Under the pieces are notes generated by a model. That model saw only the letters and a list, made by a program, of their open reading frames with translations, had not been told where the DNA came from and made no database searches. Shown here piece by piece: positions 34,200 to 42,865 of a stretch of DNA of 47,124 nt. The stretch's first letter is position 1. Each line of letters opens with the position of its first letter. The DNA comes from DASZZX01 sp036260415. Its GTDB lineage: Bacteria > Actinomycetota > Nitriliruptoria > Nitriliruptorales > JAHWKO01. The position numbers were made by a program, and so were the translations under genes. The DNA lies in NCBI GenBank assembly GCA_036260415.1, contig DASZZX010000186.1, forward strand, positions 1 through 47,124, written 5' to 3'.

Positions 34200-36557
34200 C
34201 TACTGGTCGGCGTGACCGGTCGATGGGCCGCCACAGGGCGACGACCGGTGGGTCGCGCGGTGGTGCTCGCGTCGGTGCTCCTCGTCGCGCTGCTCCCACG
34301 ACGACCAGCGGGTGTCGCGGCGCAGGCGGCGCAGCAGCTGGCCGCGGAAGGAGTTGCCCAGGACCGCCGTCACGGACGCCACCATGGCCACCATCGCCCA
34401 CACGGGGTGCACGAGGCCGGTGGCGGCAGCGGGCACGCCGACGCCGTTGAACGCGAACGCCAGGAGCAGGTTCTGCCGTGTGCGGCGGTAGGAGCGCAGC
34501 CCGATCCTGTGCGCGTCCATCACCGCGCCCAGCCGCTGGCCCAAGATGACGACGTCGGCCGACTCGATGGCGATGTCGGTGCCGGCCCCGATCGCGAAGC
34601 CGACGTCGGCCTGGGTCAGCGCGGGCGCGTCGTTGATGCCGTCGCCGACCATCGCGACCCGGTGTCCGTCCTTCTGCAGCCGGCGGATCTCCTCGGCCTT
34701 GTCCTCGGGCAGGACCTCGGCCAGCACCCGTTCGATCCCGACCTCGCCGGCGACGGCGGCGGCGGTGCGCCGGTTGTCGCCGGTGATCATCACCGGGGTG
34801 ATGCCACTGTCCCGCATGCGCCTGATCGCGTCGGCGGCGTCGGCCTTGAGCGCATCGCCGATGCCGATCAGGCCGAGGAGCTGACCGTCGCGGGCCACGC
34901 CGACCACCGTCAGTCCCTGCTCCTCCAGCTCCGTGACGCGGTCGCGGACGCCGGCGGTGGCGATCCCGTGCTCGCCGAGGAAGGCGGGCTTGCCCACCAG
35001 CAGCCGCGTGCCCTCGACCGTGGCTTCGACGCCCTTGCCGGTGTGGGAGCGGAACTCGTCGGGCAAGGTGACCGCCAGGCCCCGCTGCTCGGCCGTCTCC
35101 TCGATCGCCCGAGCCAGCGGGTGCTCGCTGGCCGACTCAGCGGAGGCGGCCGCCGACAGCACGGCCGCCTCGTCGCGCTCACCGAGGGCCACGACCGCCT
35201 GGACGTCCGGCTCGCCACGGGTGATGGTCCCGGTCTTGTCCAGCACCATGGAGCGGATCTCGCCCATGATCTGGAAGGCCTCGCCGGAGCGCATCAGGAT
35301 GCCTTGCTGGGCCGCCTCGCCGCCGCCGCGGATCATCGCCAGCGGCGTGGACATGCCCAGCGCGCACGGGTAGCCCAGCACCAGCACCGCCAGAGCGGCG
35401 AGGGTGGCTCGGACCAGGTCCGGTCCGTGCCCGAGAAGCGCGGGGATGATGGTCCAGGCGACGAAACCGATCGCGGCGAAGAGCAGCACGCCCGGCACGA
35501 AGTACGTGAGGACGGTGTCGACCAGCTGCAGCACGCCGGGTTTGAGCGCCCGTGCCTCCTCGATGGAGCGCGCCACCTGTGAGAGGAACGACTCCTCGCC
35601 GACCCGGGTGACCTCGACCACCAGCGAGCCGGTCTGGTTGACCGACCCGCCGATCACCTCGTCGCCAGCCACCTTCTCGGCCGGAATGGGCTCGCCGGTG
35701 ACCAGCGACTCGTCCACCGCGGACGCGCCATCGACCACCTGACCGTCGACCGGGAGGGACTCCCCCGGCCGGATGCGTACCCGGTCACCCACCCGTACCT
35801 CGTCGACCTGGACCTCGATCTGCTGGCCGTCGCGGATCACACGGGCGGTGTCGGGCCGTAGGTCCATCAGGCGCCGCACCGCCTGCGACGAGCGCGTGCG
35901 CACCACTTTGGAGGCGTAGTCGGACAGGAGGTGGTAGGTCGTCACGAACACCGAGACCGCGAAGAAGTCCGCTGCCGGGAACCTTGGGCTGACGAAGATC
36001 CCCAGCAACCCGCCCAGCAGACCAGCGAACGCGGCGAACTCCAGCAGGACGTGCTGGTTGAGGATGCCGCGGCGCAGTGACGCCCAGGCCATCCTCTTGA
36101 CGAACCAGGCCGTGACGAACATCGTCTCCAGCGTCAGCGTCAGCGCGATCCACTCCATCAGGGGGATCGTCACGACCTTCAGCCAGACACCCAGCAGCAT
36201 CGTCAGCAACGACAGCAGCGTGAGGGTGCCGGCCACGAGCAGCCGCTTGCGGGCCACCCGGAGTTCGTGCTCGTCCTCCTCGAACGACCGCACCTTCTGC
36301 GGGTCGCGGTAGGCGTACCCCACCAGCTCGAGGGTGCGACGCAGCTCGGCTTCGTCGAGCTTGGACGGGTCGTACCTGATCAGCCCCTCCTCGTGGGCCA
36401 GGGACACCCCGACCTCGTGCACGCCGTCGATCCGTTCGTAGGCCTTGCGGATGGTCGAGGTGCAGAACGAGCACGACATCCCACCGATCTTCATGCGGAA
36501 GGTCGCCTGCCGGCCGCTCGGGCCACGATCCTGCGTCTGCCCTCCGTCGACGGCCAT
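34200..36557 (-). CDS. P1B-type heavy-metal ATPase with YPC motif
   Basis: A 785-residue metal-exporting or metal-delivering ATPase. The N-terminal metal-binding domain contains GGMSCSFCTSTI. Eight membrane helices surround the actuator TGE (DESLVTGEPIPAEK), the phosphorylation site MVLDKTGTITRGEP, the HP motif SASEHPLARA and the hinge MVGDGINDAPALTQAD. In the sixth helix the usual CPC is YPC (LVLGYPCALGMSTPLA), marking a distinct subgroup whose metal is less certain than CopA. The final helix retains VASVTAVLGNS. The C-terminal tail is His/Arg-rich (HRREHHRATH), possibly metal-binding. The ATG at 36557 lies 26 nt after the CopZ-like gene. Operon confidence is high. Confidence 0.93.
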   Translation of the reverse strand: MAVDGGQTQDRGPSGRQATFRMKIGGMSCSFCTSTIRKAYERIDGVHEVGVSLAHEEGLIRYDPSKLDEAELRRTLELVGYAYRDPQKVRSFEEDEHELRVARKRLLVAGTLTLLSLLTMLLGVWLKVVTIPLMEWIALTLTLETMFVTAWFVKRMAWASLRRGILNQHVLLEFAAFAGLLGGLLGIFVSPRFPAADFFAVSVFVTTYHLLSDYASKVVRTRSSQAVRRLMDLRPDTARVIRDGQQIEVQVDEVRVGDRVRIRPGESLPVDGQVVDGASAVDESLVTGEPIPAEKVAGDEVIGGSVNQTGSLVVEVTRVGEESFLSQVARSIEEARALKPGVLQLVDTVLTYFVPGVLLFAAIGFVAWTIIPALLGHGPDLVRATLAALAVLVLGYPCALGMSTPLAMIRGGGEAAQQGILMRSGEAFQIMGEIRSMVLDKTGTITRGEPDVQAVVALGERDEAAVLSAAASAESASEHPLARAIEETAEQRGLAVTLPDEFRSHTGKGVEATVEGTRLLVGKPAFLGEHGIATAGVRDRVTELEEQGLTVVGVARDGQLLGLIGIGDALKADAADAIRRMRDSGITPVMITGDNRRTAAAVAGEVGIERVLAEVLPEDKAEEIRRLQKDGHRVAMVGDGINDAPALTQADVGFAIGAGTDIAIESADVVILGQRLGAVMDAHRIGLRSYRRTRQNLLLAFAFNGVGVPAAATGLVHPVWAMVAMVASVTAVLGNSFRGQLLRRLRRDTRWSSWEQRDEEHRREHHRATHRSSPCGGPSTGHADQ

Positions 36558-36583
36558 GGTCGTGCTCTCGGTGTCCGCTGCTG

Positions 36584-36790
36584 TCAGGCCAGCTCGAAGC
36601 CGGCCTCGCGCACCCGCTGCCCCAACTGGTCCTCGGAGACGCGACCCTCGTCGTAGCGGACGGTTGCGGTCCCGGCTGGGTCGACCTCGGCCTTGATCAC
36701 ACCGTCGAGACGCTGCAGCGAGACGCGCAGCCGCTGCGCGCAGTGACTGCAGTCCATCCCGGCGATCTGCAGGGTCGTCTGGGTCGGCAC
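36584..36790 (-). CDS. CopZ-like heavy-metal-associated domain protein
   Basis: A 68-residue ferredoxin-fold metallochaperone. TLQIAGMDCSHCAQRLRVSL carries the CxxC metal site (residues 14-17), and DQLGQRVREAGFEL is the last helix. The GTG at 36790 has the near-ideal GGAGGTGCACC upstream. It would pass Cu(I) (or a related soft metal) to the adjacent ATPase. It is the first gene of the operon; a long perfect dyad lies just upstream. Confidence 0.92.
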   Translation of the reverse strand: MPTQTTLQIAGMDCSHCAQRLRVSLQRLDGVIKAEVDPAGTATVRYDEGRVSEDQLGQRVREAGFELA

Positions 36791-36808
36791 GGTGCACCTC
36801 CGTCGGGT

Positions 36809-36838
36809 GGGACGTCGCGGACGACGGTGCGACGTCCC
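36809..36838. promoter_or_regulatory. perfect 10-bp inverted repeat upstream of metal operon
   Basis: GGGACGTCGC and GCGACGTCCC are separated by 10 nt, 19 nt upstream of the chaperone gene start. It is a candidate operator for a metal-responsive repressor or a leader hairpin. A possible -10 (TACCCT, minus strand, about 36867) would place it inside the leader RNA. Confidence 0.6.
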
Positions 36839-36982
36839 GTCCCCGATGCTTCCACCCCGATCGTGCCGCACGAGGGTACTCGGCGTCGCCGGCCGCGGGC
36901 GGCGCGGGCCGGTCCTGCTCGTCAGCCCGTGAGGTCACCGCGAGGCCGGTGTCTCCCCGGTCGCACAGGTTGCCGCGAACAG

Positions 36983-37015
36983 CAGGACCCCGCTGTGCGG
37001 CGCGGCGGGGTCCTG
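36983..37015 (-). terminator. terminator of tRNA-Pro
   Basis: Perfect 11-bp stem CAGGACCCCGC/GCGGGGTCCTG with an 11-nt loop, starting 7 nt after the tRNA 3' end on the minus strand. The U-tract is poor (CTGTT), as is usual at this GC content. Confidence 0.65.
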
Positions 37016-37022
37016 TCCCGGG

Positions 37023-37096
37023 TCGGGATGGCCGGATTCGAACCGGCGACCTCCACGTCCCGAACGTGGCGCGCTACCAAGCTGCGCTACATCCCG
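37023..37096 (-). tRNA. tRNA-Pro(CGG)
   Basis: The acceptor CGGGATG pairs with CATCCCG. The D arm contains GCGCAGCTTGGTAGCGC, the anticodon stem CCACG/CGTGG holds loop TTCGGGA with anticodon CGG, and the T arm is GCCGGTTCGAATCCGGC. The discriminator base is A, and the CCA end is not encoded (CCC follows). Reads codon CCG. Confidence 0.95.
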
Positions 37097-37155
37097 GGGA
37101 GCGGCACGAACAGCGCCGGCCGGAGGGTACAACAGCCGCCCCGACAGCGGCGACC

Positions 37156-38067
37156 TCACGCCGGGAGACTGAGTTCCAGCAGGCTCGCCTCCGGCCGGCA
37201 GGCGAACCGGAAGGGTGCGTACCGCGACTGTCCGAGACCGGCGCTGACGTGAAGCCACGCTCCGCGGTCGTCGGCGTGCCAGCGGGACGTGCCACGCGCC
37301 CGGTCGGTCGGCAGATCGCAGTTGGTGACCAGCGCCCCGACGCCGGGAAGGCGGACCTGGCCGCCGTGGGTGTGCCCCGCCACAAGCAGGTCGTAACCGG
37401 CGGCGGCGAGCAGGTCGAGTGCGTCCACGTAGGGGGCGTGCACCACTCCCAGGCGTAGCACGGACGTGGGGTCGCGCGCAGCGACCTGGTCGCGTGGAGG
37501 GAGAGGGCTTCGCAGGTGGGGATCGCGGAGCCCGGCGACCTCGACCGTGCCCGCGGCCGTCTGCACGGTGGTGCGAGCGTCCTCCAGCACGCACCAGCCG
37601 GCCGCGCGGAGCCCGGCGCACAGCCCGGCGGTGTCCAGCGGCGGTCCGTAGGTGCGGACGTCGGGGTGGGTGAGGTAGCGCAGCGGGTTCTTCGGACGCG
37701 GGGCGTAGAGGTCGTTGGAGCCGAGCACGGCCACTGCAGGTGTTCCACCGGTGGTCAGCGTCGCGAGCAGGCCCACGGTGGCGTCCTCGGCGCCCCGACC
37801 GCCCACCAGGTCACCGGCGGCGACGATCAGGTCGACCTCGGCGGTCGGCAGCTCGCGCACGAACGCCTCGAGGCGGGGGTCGGGCGGGTCGAGGTGAAGG
37901 TCGCTGACCACCAGAAGACGCAGCGCGCGCGGGGCGCCGGAACGCAGCAGGCCGGGCAGGCGCTCGCGGCGCAGGCGGAACCAGCCGCGCTCGACGACGG
38001 TGGCGTAGGCGACGCAGGCCGTGCCCAGGGTGGCGACCACGCCGGCCACGCGGGCGGACGGACCCAC
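37156..38067 (-). CDS. metallophosphoesterase (Rv3683-like)
   Basis: A 303-residue calcineurin-fold phosphoesterase. An N-terminal hydrophobic segment (VAGVVATLGTACVAYATVV) may anchor it to the membrane. Metal motifs are LLVVSDLHLDPPDPR, IVAAGDLVGGRG, VLGSNDLYAPRPKNPLRYL (GSND in place of GNHD), GVVHAPY and LLVAGHTHGGQVRLPG. Its GTG overlaps the stop of the penicillin-binding protein gene by one base (TAGTG), so it is cotranslated. The same PBP-phosphoesterase order occurs at M. tuberculosis ponA2-Rv3683. Substrate unknown; a lipid-linked cell-wall intermediate is a reasonable guess. Confidence 0.9.
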   Translation of the reverse strand: MGPSARVAGVVATLGTACVAYATVVERGWFRLRRERLPGLLRSGAPRALRLLVVSDLHLDPPDPRLEAFVRELPTAEVDLIVAAGDLVGGRGAEDATVGLLATLTTGGTPAVAVLGSNDLYAPRPKNPLRYLTHPDVRTYGPPLDTAGLCAGLRAAGWCVLEDARTTVQTAAGTVEVAGLRDPHLRSPLPPRDQVAARDPTSVLRLGVVHAPYVDALDLLAAAGYDLLVAGHTHGGQVRLPGVGALVTNCDLPTDRARGTSRWHADDRGAWLHVSAGLGQSRYAPFRFACRPEASLLELSLPA

Positions 38068-40667
38068 TACCCGCCGCCCCCGCCGCCGGAGCCGCCAGCG
38101 GCAGCACCGCCCCCGCCACCCCCACGTCCGCCGCTCCCGTCGTCGGTGCGACCACCGTCGATGGGCTCGCCGCTGGCGTAGCGCCCGACGGTGATCACCA
38201 CCGGGCTGCCTCTCTCCAACGGGCTGCCGGCCGGAGGCCTCTGTGCCACCACGATGCCGTGGCGTGCCGGATCGGCCACGCCCTGGTCCACGGCCAGCAC
38301 GCCGTAACCGGCGTCGGTCAGGGTGCGGATCGCCTGGTTGCGTTGCAGCCCCACCACGTCAGGGACCTCTGGCAGGGGCCGCTCGCCGGTCCCGTCGCTC
38401 ACACCCAACGTCACGACACTGCCGACCCACGCCTCGCTGCCACCTCCCGGGCTCTGCTGGACCACCTGGCCCGCGGGGCGCCAGTCGGTGACGACCGCGG
38501 CCCGGCTCTTGAAGCCCTTGCCTTCGAGCGTGGCGACCGCGGCCCTCTGGTGCATGCCGACGACGCGCGGGACCCTCGCGGTGGGGATGGGTGGCGCCGT
38601 GGCGAAGCCCTCGACCGGCACCGGTTCCAGTGCGGCCTGCATGTAGTCGGCCCACATCCGCGCGGGGATGGTGCCGCCCGTCACCTTGGCGTAGGTCGTT
38701 CCGCCGGCCTCAACGCCGAACATGGACCCGCACTGCGACGTCATGCCCTGCACGCATTTGGGGAACTCGTACCCCACCCAGACCGCGGTCGCGTACTGCG
38801 GCACGTACCCCATGAACCAGGCGTTGGTCCAATCGTCGGTGGTCCCGGTCTTGCCGGCCACCGGGCGGCCCAGTTGGTCGCGCACGAAGGGCGCGGTCCC
38901 TCCCGCCGTCGGCGGGCCCTGGATGATGTCGGTCACGCGGTCGGCGATGCCCCGGTCGATGACCTGCTCGCATCGAGAAGTGTGCTGGTAGACGAGGTTG
39001 CCGTCGCGGTCCGTGACCTTGGTCACGACGAAAGGCTCGCACCGTTCGCCTCGGTTGGCGAGGGTCGCGTACGCCGCGGCCATCTCCAGCGGGTACACAC
39101 CAACGGTGCCGAGGCCGATCGAGCAGGATCTCGCGCCGTAGTCGGAGCGGTTGGGGATGCGCGCGAGACCGAGCTTGCCGGCGGTGTCGAAGATGGCCTC
39201 CACGCCGACGTCCCGGGCCAACTTGACGTGGTAGACGTTGTTGGAGCGCTTGACGGCCTCGTACATGTCCATGATGCCGCCGCCACCGCCGGCGTAGTTG
39301 TTGACCTTGTACGGCTCCCCCGGCCGGGCCTCACACCCCTCGATCAACTGCCCGGAGGACGTCTCGGTCGCGTAACCCGGCGTGAAGCCCTCCAGCAGGG
39401 CCGCCGTGATGATGACGGGCTTGAACGCCGATCCCGGCTCGCGTCCGAACGACGATCCCCCTCCCGGCACCGCGGGGATGACCTTGGTCAGCTCGCAGGG
39501 GGTCCTGCCCTCGGGGCAGTTGCCGAACTGCTTGGGACCAACCGTCATCACCGGCACAGCGCCGGTCCGCGGGTCGACGGTCACCACGGAGGCGAGCGGG
39601 TCGTGCAGCGGGTCGGTGAGGTAGCGCGCGATCGTGGCGTCGGCCATGTCCTGACGTGCCCGGTCCAGCGTGGTGTGGATCACCAGCCCACCCTCGAATA
39701 CATTGCGCTGACGTTCGGCCTTGTCCTCGCCGAGGGCTGCCTGCAGCTCCGGCTGCAGATCGTTGGAGGGGTCGTACAGGACACTCTTGACCCACTCGAC
39801 GAAGAACGGTCGGGTCGGCGTGCCGTCCGTCGGAGGTGCCAGCTGCAGCGGCTCCTGCCGTGCACGCTTGGTCTCGGGCGCGGTCACGAAGCCCTGCGCC
39901 TCCATCTGGCGGAGCACGATGTCGCGGCGTCCGAGCGCCGCCTCCAGGTCCGTCCTCGGGTTGTTGCGTTCCGGCGCCCGGATCAGCCCGGCGAGCAGGG
40001 CGGACTCGCTCAGGCTGAGCTGGCTCACGTGCTTGGCGAAGTAGTGGCGGGCAGCCGTGCCGATCCCGTACACGCCGTTGCCGAAGTAGACCGTGTTGAG
40101 GTAGCGCTCGAGGATCTCCTCCTTGGACAGGCGCTGCTCGAGCTCCACCGCCCAGACCGCCTCCTTGAGCTTGCGTTCGATGGTCTGCTCGGTGCTGATG
40201 CCGATGCCAGGCACGTTGCGCACGTACTGCTGGGTGATGGTCGAGCCGCCCTGCTCGATGTCGCCCGACTCGAGGTTGGCGAACGCGGCCCGGAGGATCG
40301 CCTGGTGGTTGACGCCATGGTGACGGAAGAAGGCGCCGTCCTCCGTGGCCACGACCGCCTCCTGGGTGACCTGCGGCACGTCGCGCAGCGCCACCAGCAC
40401 GCGCGACTGCTCGGCGTGCAGCTCGGCCAGTTCGACCCCGTCCGCCGCGACGACGACCGAGTTGACCGGTGGGCGGCGCAGCTCCTCCGGCAGTGGCGGC
40501 ACGTCGAGCACGGACTGGTTGACACCTCTCACCACACGGTCGAGCGCGATCGCGCTCGGCAGGAACAGCGCGGAGACCAGCACCGCGGAGGCGGCGACGA
40601 CCGCCAGTAGGAGCACCAACCTGCCGACCAGCGCCTCGCGCGCGCTGGCGGGGTCGTGGACGGCCAC
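38067..40667 (-). CDS. ponA: bifunctional class A penicillin-binding protein with PASTA domains
   Basis: An 866-residue enzyme that polymerises and cross-links peptidoglycan outside the membrane. It has one membrane helix (residues 15-40), a glycosyltransferase domain (VATEDGAFFRHHGVN, GGSTITQQYVRN, RYLNTVYFGNGVYGIGTAAR), and a transpeptidase domain with REPGSAFKPVII (catalytic Ser), KRSNNVYH and VAGKTGTTDDWTNAWF. Two PASTA repeats follow (ARVPRVVGMHQRAAVATLEG and PEVPDVVGLQRNQAIRTLTD), then a Gly-rich tail. GTG start at 40667 with GGAGAGCC upstream. It is divergent from whiB across 268 nt, as ponA2 is from whiB4 in mycobacteria. Confidence 0.95.
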   Translation of the reverse strand: MAVHDPASAREALVGRLVLLLAVVAASAVLVSALFLPSAIALDRVVRGVNQSVLDVPPLPEELRRPPVNSVVVAADGVELAELHAEQSRVLVALRDVPQVTQEAVVATEDGAFFRHHGVNHQAILRAAFANLESGDIEQGGSTITQQYVRNVPGIGISTEQTIERKLKEAVWAVELEQRLSKEEILERYLNTVYFGNGVYGIGTAARHYFAKHVSQLSLSESALLAGLIRAPERNNPRTDLEAALGRRDIVLRQMEAQGFVTAPETKRARQEPLQLAPPTDGTPTRPFFVEWVKSVLYDPSNDLQPELQAALGEDKAERQRNVFEGGLVIHTTLDRARQDMADATIARYLTDPLHDPLASVVTVDPRTGAVPVMTVGPKQFGNCPEGRTPCELTKVIPAVPGGGSSFGREPGSAFKPVIITAALLEGFTPGYATETSSGQLIEGCEARPGEPYKVNNYAGGGGGIMDMYEAVKRSNNVYHVKLARDVGVEAIFDTAGKLGLARIPNRSDYGARSCSIGLGTVGVYPLEMAAAYATLANRGERCEPFVVTKVTDRDGNLVYQHTSRCEQVIDRGIADRVTDIIQGPPTAGGTAPFVRDQLGRPVAGKTGTTDDWTNAWFMGYVPQYATAVWVGYEFPKCVQGMTSQCGSMFGVEAGGTTYAKVTGGTIPARMWADYMQAALEPVPVEGFATAPPIPTARVPRVVGMHQRAAVATLEGKGFKSRAAVVTDWRPAGQVVQQSPGGGSEAWVGSVVTLGVSDGTGERPLPEVPDVVGLQRNQAIRTLTDAGYGVLAVDQGVADPARHGIVVAQRPPAGSPLERGSPVVITVGRYASGEPIDGGRTDDGSGGRGGGGGGAAAGGSGGGGGG

Positions 40668-40862
40668 GGGCTCTCCGGTGCGCAGAGGTGGACCGAGCGA
40701 GCGGGCGACACGGACATCCCACCCAGGGCGGGTGGTCCACGCGCAGTGTACGGGCGGCGGACGGCCCGGCGTCCGCGGTGGCCATGCAGGGCAACGGTAC
40801 TGCCCGCCACGGGACCTGGGTCCCGTCCGTTCTGGTGCGTGCGGCTCGACGGAGTCGTGTCC

Positions 40863-40875
40863 GGGGACCGTCCCC
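40863..40875. promoter_or_regulatory. short palindrome in ponA-whiB divergent region
   Basis: GGGGACCGTCCCC is a perfect 6-1-6 dyad 60 nt upstream of the whiB start. It lies about 20 nt before a possible -10 (TACCGT, near 40893), so it could be an operator. Confidence 0.35.
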
Positions 40876-40935
40876 CTGCGAGGTCCAGGCCCGTACCGTT
40901 CCTACACGACAGCTGGAGACGGCGGGAGGTCGGAC

Positions 40936-41190
40936 GTGCCGGACGAGTGGATGGCGAAGGCACGCTGCCGCGGGCGCGACCCCGAGGTGTTCTTCGTGCG
41001 GGGCGCCTCCCAGAGCCGCCGAGCGGTGCGCATCTGTGAGCGCTGCCCCGTCCGCCCGGAGTGTCTCGACTACGCGCTGGAGCTACGCATCGACTTCGGC
41101 ATCTGGGGTGGGATGACCGAGCGGCAACGTCGCCGGCTCCTGCGGCTGGCCGACGCAGCGGGTCACCCGACGCACGCCGCCACCGGCTGA
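40936..41190 (+). CDS. WhiB-family iron-sulfur regulator (WhiB4/WblA-position)
   Basis: An 84-residue protein. The four cluster cysteines are C11, C34, C37 and C43 (C-x22-C-x2-C-x5-C), followed by the sigma-factor/DNA-contact turn FGIWGGMTERQRRRLLRL. WhiB proteins bind a 4Fe-4S cluster and the principal sigma factor and respond to redox or nitric oxide. The GTG at 40936 has GGGAGGTCGGAC upstream. Its position between the PASTA PBP gene and the paired ArsA-like ATPase genes is that of whiB4 in mycobacteria and wblA in streptomycetes, so it is probably their counterpart (inference from gene order). Confidence 0.93.
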   Translation: MPDEWMAKARCRGRDPEVFFVRGASQSRRAVRICERCPVRPECLDYALELRIDFGIWGGMTERQRRRLLRLADAAGHPTHAATG

Positions 41191-41700
41191 CCGTCCGGAC
41201 GGCGCCAGCACCACCATCCCCCACCGGCCGACCCGACCCGTCACCGCTGATCCAAGCGAGCGGCCGAGGACCGTCGGCCTGAGGTACCCCGAGGCGTGGG
41301 GGGCGGGCGCGTGGGTGGCGTCCTGCACCTCCGGCGGGGCCTCGTCGAAGGTGCGCCCCCCGAACCGCGACGCGATCACGCGACCGACGTGCGCACGGAG
41401 GGCCGGCAGCTCCACGAAGATCCCTGTGCGAGACGGTGGGCCCGGCGGCTCGGCGGGGGGGTCGGCCATCCGCTGGGACGCCAGCGCGATGCCGGGCTGG
41501 CGTGCCGACCGGCCGTCGCCTGGTCGCGTGACCCCGGTCCGCCCCGCCTGCTGGTCGCCGCCCTCGCGTGGACCGCCCGCACCCTGCCCCTCGTCGCCCG
41601 GCGCGACCCGGTCCCCATCCCCGGGCCGGGGACCGGGCGACGACGGCTGCGCCGGATCGGACCGCTGCGCCGGTCCCTGGGGCCCGTCGCGATCGGACAC
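41083..41700 (-). CDS. possible small protein downstream of ArsA-like pair
   Basis: An open frame of 205 codons starting GTG 41700, one base after the stop of the second ATPase gene (TGACGTG). The first 100 residues are Gly/Pro/Asp/Gln-rich and disordered-looking; then comes a more ordered part (GIFVELPALRAHVGRVIASR, FGGRTFDEAPPEVQDATHAP). Third positions are fairly GC-rich to about 41290, which supports coding. The last 36 codons run antisense into the whiB gene, so the true end may be earlier through a frameshift, or the frame may be spurious. No family recognised. Confidence 0.35.
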   Translation of the reverse strand: MSDRDGPQGPAQRSDPAQPSSPGPRPGDGDRVAPGDEGQGAGGPREGGDQQAGRTGVTRPGDGRSARQPGIALASQRMADPPAEPPGPPSRTGIFVELPALRAHVGRVIASRFGGRTFDEAPPEVQDATHAPAPHASGYLRPTVLGRSLGSAVTGRVGRWGMVVLAPSGRSAGGGVRRVTRCVGQPQEPATLPLGHPTPDAEVDA

Positions 41701-41701
41701 G

Positions 41702-42865
41702 TCAGCCTCCGGGGTCGGCTGGTCCGCTGCCCACGAGCGCGTCCGCCACCTGGCCGAGGGTAGCCAGGTCGTGCACATCCGAACGCAGCAGCGGCACCTC
41801 CACCAGCGCGGGCGGGGTCAGCCCGTACAGGGCAGCAGCCACGTCCCGCCGCTCGCGCACGGCCAGGTTCTGCGTGTCGGCCAGTAGCCGCAGTGCGCCG
41901 GCGACCGCCCGCCCCTCCAGCTCGTCGGCCTGGGCCGCGGCGGCGGCGCGCAGCGTCTCCTCGTCCGGGCAGGGAGAGCAGTCGCGGTGGATGCGGTTGA
42001 TCACCACGCCCGCGGTGTGCAACCCCTCCTTCTGCAGGCGTTCGAGGAAGAAGTGTGCCTCGCGCAGCGGCGGCGGCTGTGGGGACGCCACCACCACGAA
42101 GCGGGACGTGGCCTGCTCGAGCAGGGAACGCACCTCCTCGGCCCGCTGCTTGAAGCCCTCGTACATGCCCTCGAAGTTGCGGAAGAAGTCCGCCAGGTCC
42201 TGCAGGAGCTCCATCCCGGTGACGCGCCCCGCGATCTGCATGAACTTCTGGGTGCCGAAGCCGAGCAGGCGGCCGATCCCCTTCCCAGCAGCCACACCGG
42301 GGGCCAGCAGCACCTTCAGCAGCCGGCCCTCGAGGAAGTCGGTCATGCGCCGGGGTGCGTCGAGGAAGTCCAGGGCGTTGCGCGTGGGCGGCGTGTCCAC
42401 GACGAGCAGGTCCCACTCGCCCTCGTCCTCGAGGGCGTGGAGCTTCTCCATCGCCATGTACTCCTGCGTCCCCGACATGGTGGACGACAGCGTGGAGTAG
42501 ATCCGGTTGCGCTTGATGGCCTCCGCGCGCTGGCGGTTGGGAGCGTGCCGCTCGACCACCTCGTCGAACGTGCGCTGCATGTCCAGCATCATGGCCCACA
42601 GCTGTCCGTCGGGCTGCCCGGCGAGCTCGACGCGCTGTGGAGCGCTGCCGAGCGCCTCGATCCCCATCGACTGCGCCAGGCGCCGCGCCGGGTCGATGGT
42701 CAGAACGAGCGTCCGACGCCCCGCCCGGGCGCCGGCCAGCCCGAGAGCCGCCGCCGTGGTCGTCTTGCCGACCCCTCCCGCGCCGGTGCACACCAGGATG
42801 TGGGCTCGCGCGACGTCGTCGCCGAGGTGCCGTCCGCGTGCCTGCCTGAGGACGCGCTCGCTCAC
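41702..42865 (-). CDS. ArsA/Get3-like ATPase, second subunit (Rv3680-like)
   Basis: A 387-residue SIMIBI-class ATPase. The P-loop ILVCTGAGGVGKTTTAAALG is near residues 23-42; it has TGAGGVGKT, so the signature lysine of the deviant Walker A (KGGVGKT) is replaced by Ala. Switch motifs are LTIDPARRLAQSMGIE and LLVVDTPPTRNALDFLDAP. A helical insert (FGTQKFMQIAGRVTGMELLQ) could form a client groove. A pair NRIHRDCSPCPDEE near residue 300 holds CxxC. It overlaps the first ATPase gene by 4 nt (GTGA). With its partner it likely forms an unequal heterodimer, as for Rv3679/Rv3680, which are linked to cell-envelope and redox tolerance. Confidence 0.9.
   Translation of the reverse strand: MSERVLRQARGRHLGDDVARAHILVCTGAGGVGKTTTAAALGLAGARAGRRTLVLTIDPARRLAQSMGIEALGSAPQRVELAGQPDGQLWAMMLDMQRTFDEVVERHAPNRQRAEAIKRNRIYSTLSSTMSGTQEYMAMEKLHALEDEGEWDLLVVDTPPTRNALDFLDAPRRMTDFLEGRLLKVLLAPGVAAGKGIGRLLGFGTQKFMQIAGRVTGMELLQDLADFFRNFEGMYEGFKQRAEEVRSLLEQATSRFVVVASPQPPPLREAHFFLERLQKEGLHTAGVVINRIHRDCSPCPDEETLRAAAAAQADELEGRAVAGALRLLADTQNLAVRERRDVAAALYGLTPPALVEVPLLRSDVHDLATLGQVADALVGSGPADPGG

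Noticed and set aside
37023..37096. Plus-strand protein frame containing GFEPATSTSRTW
   Set aside because: It is the antisense translation of tRNA-Pro, a common false protein call.
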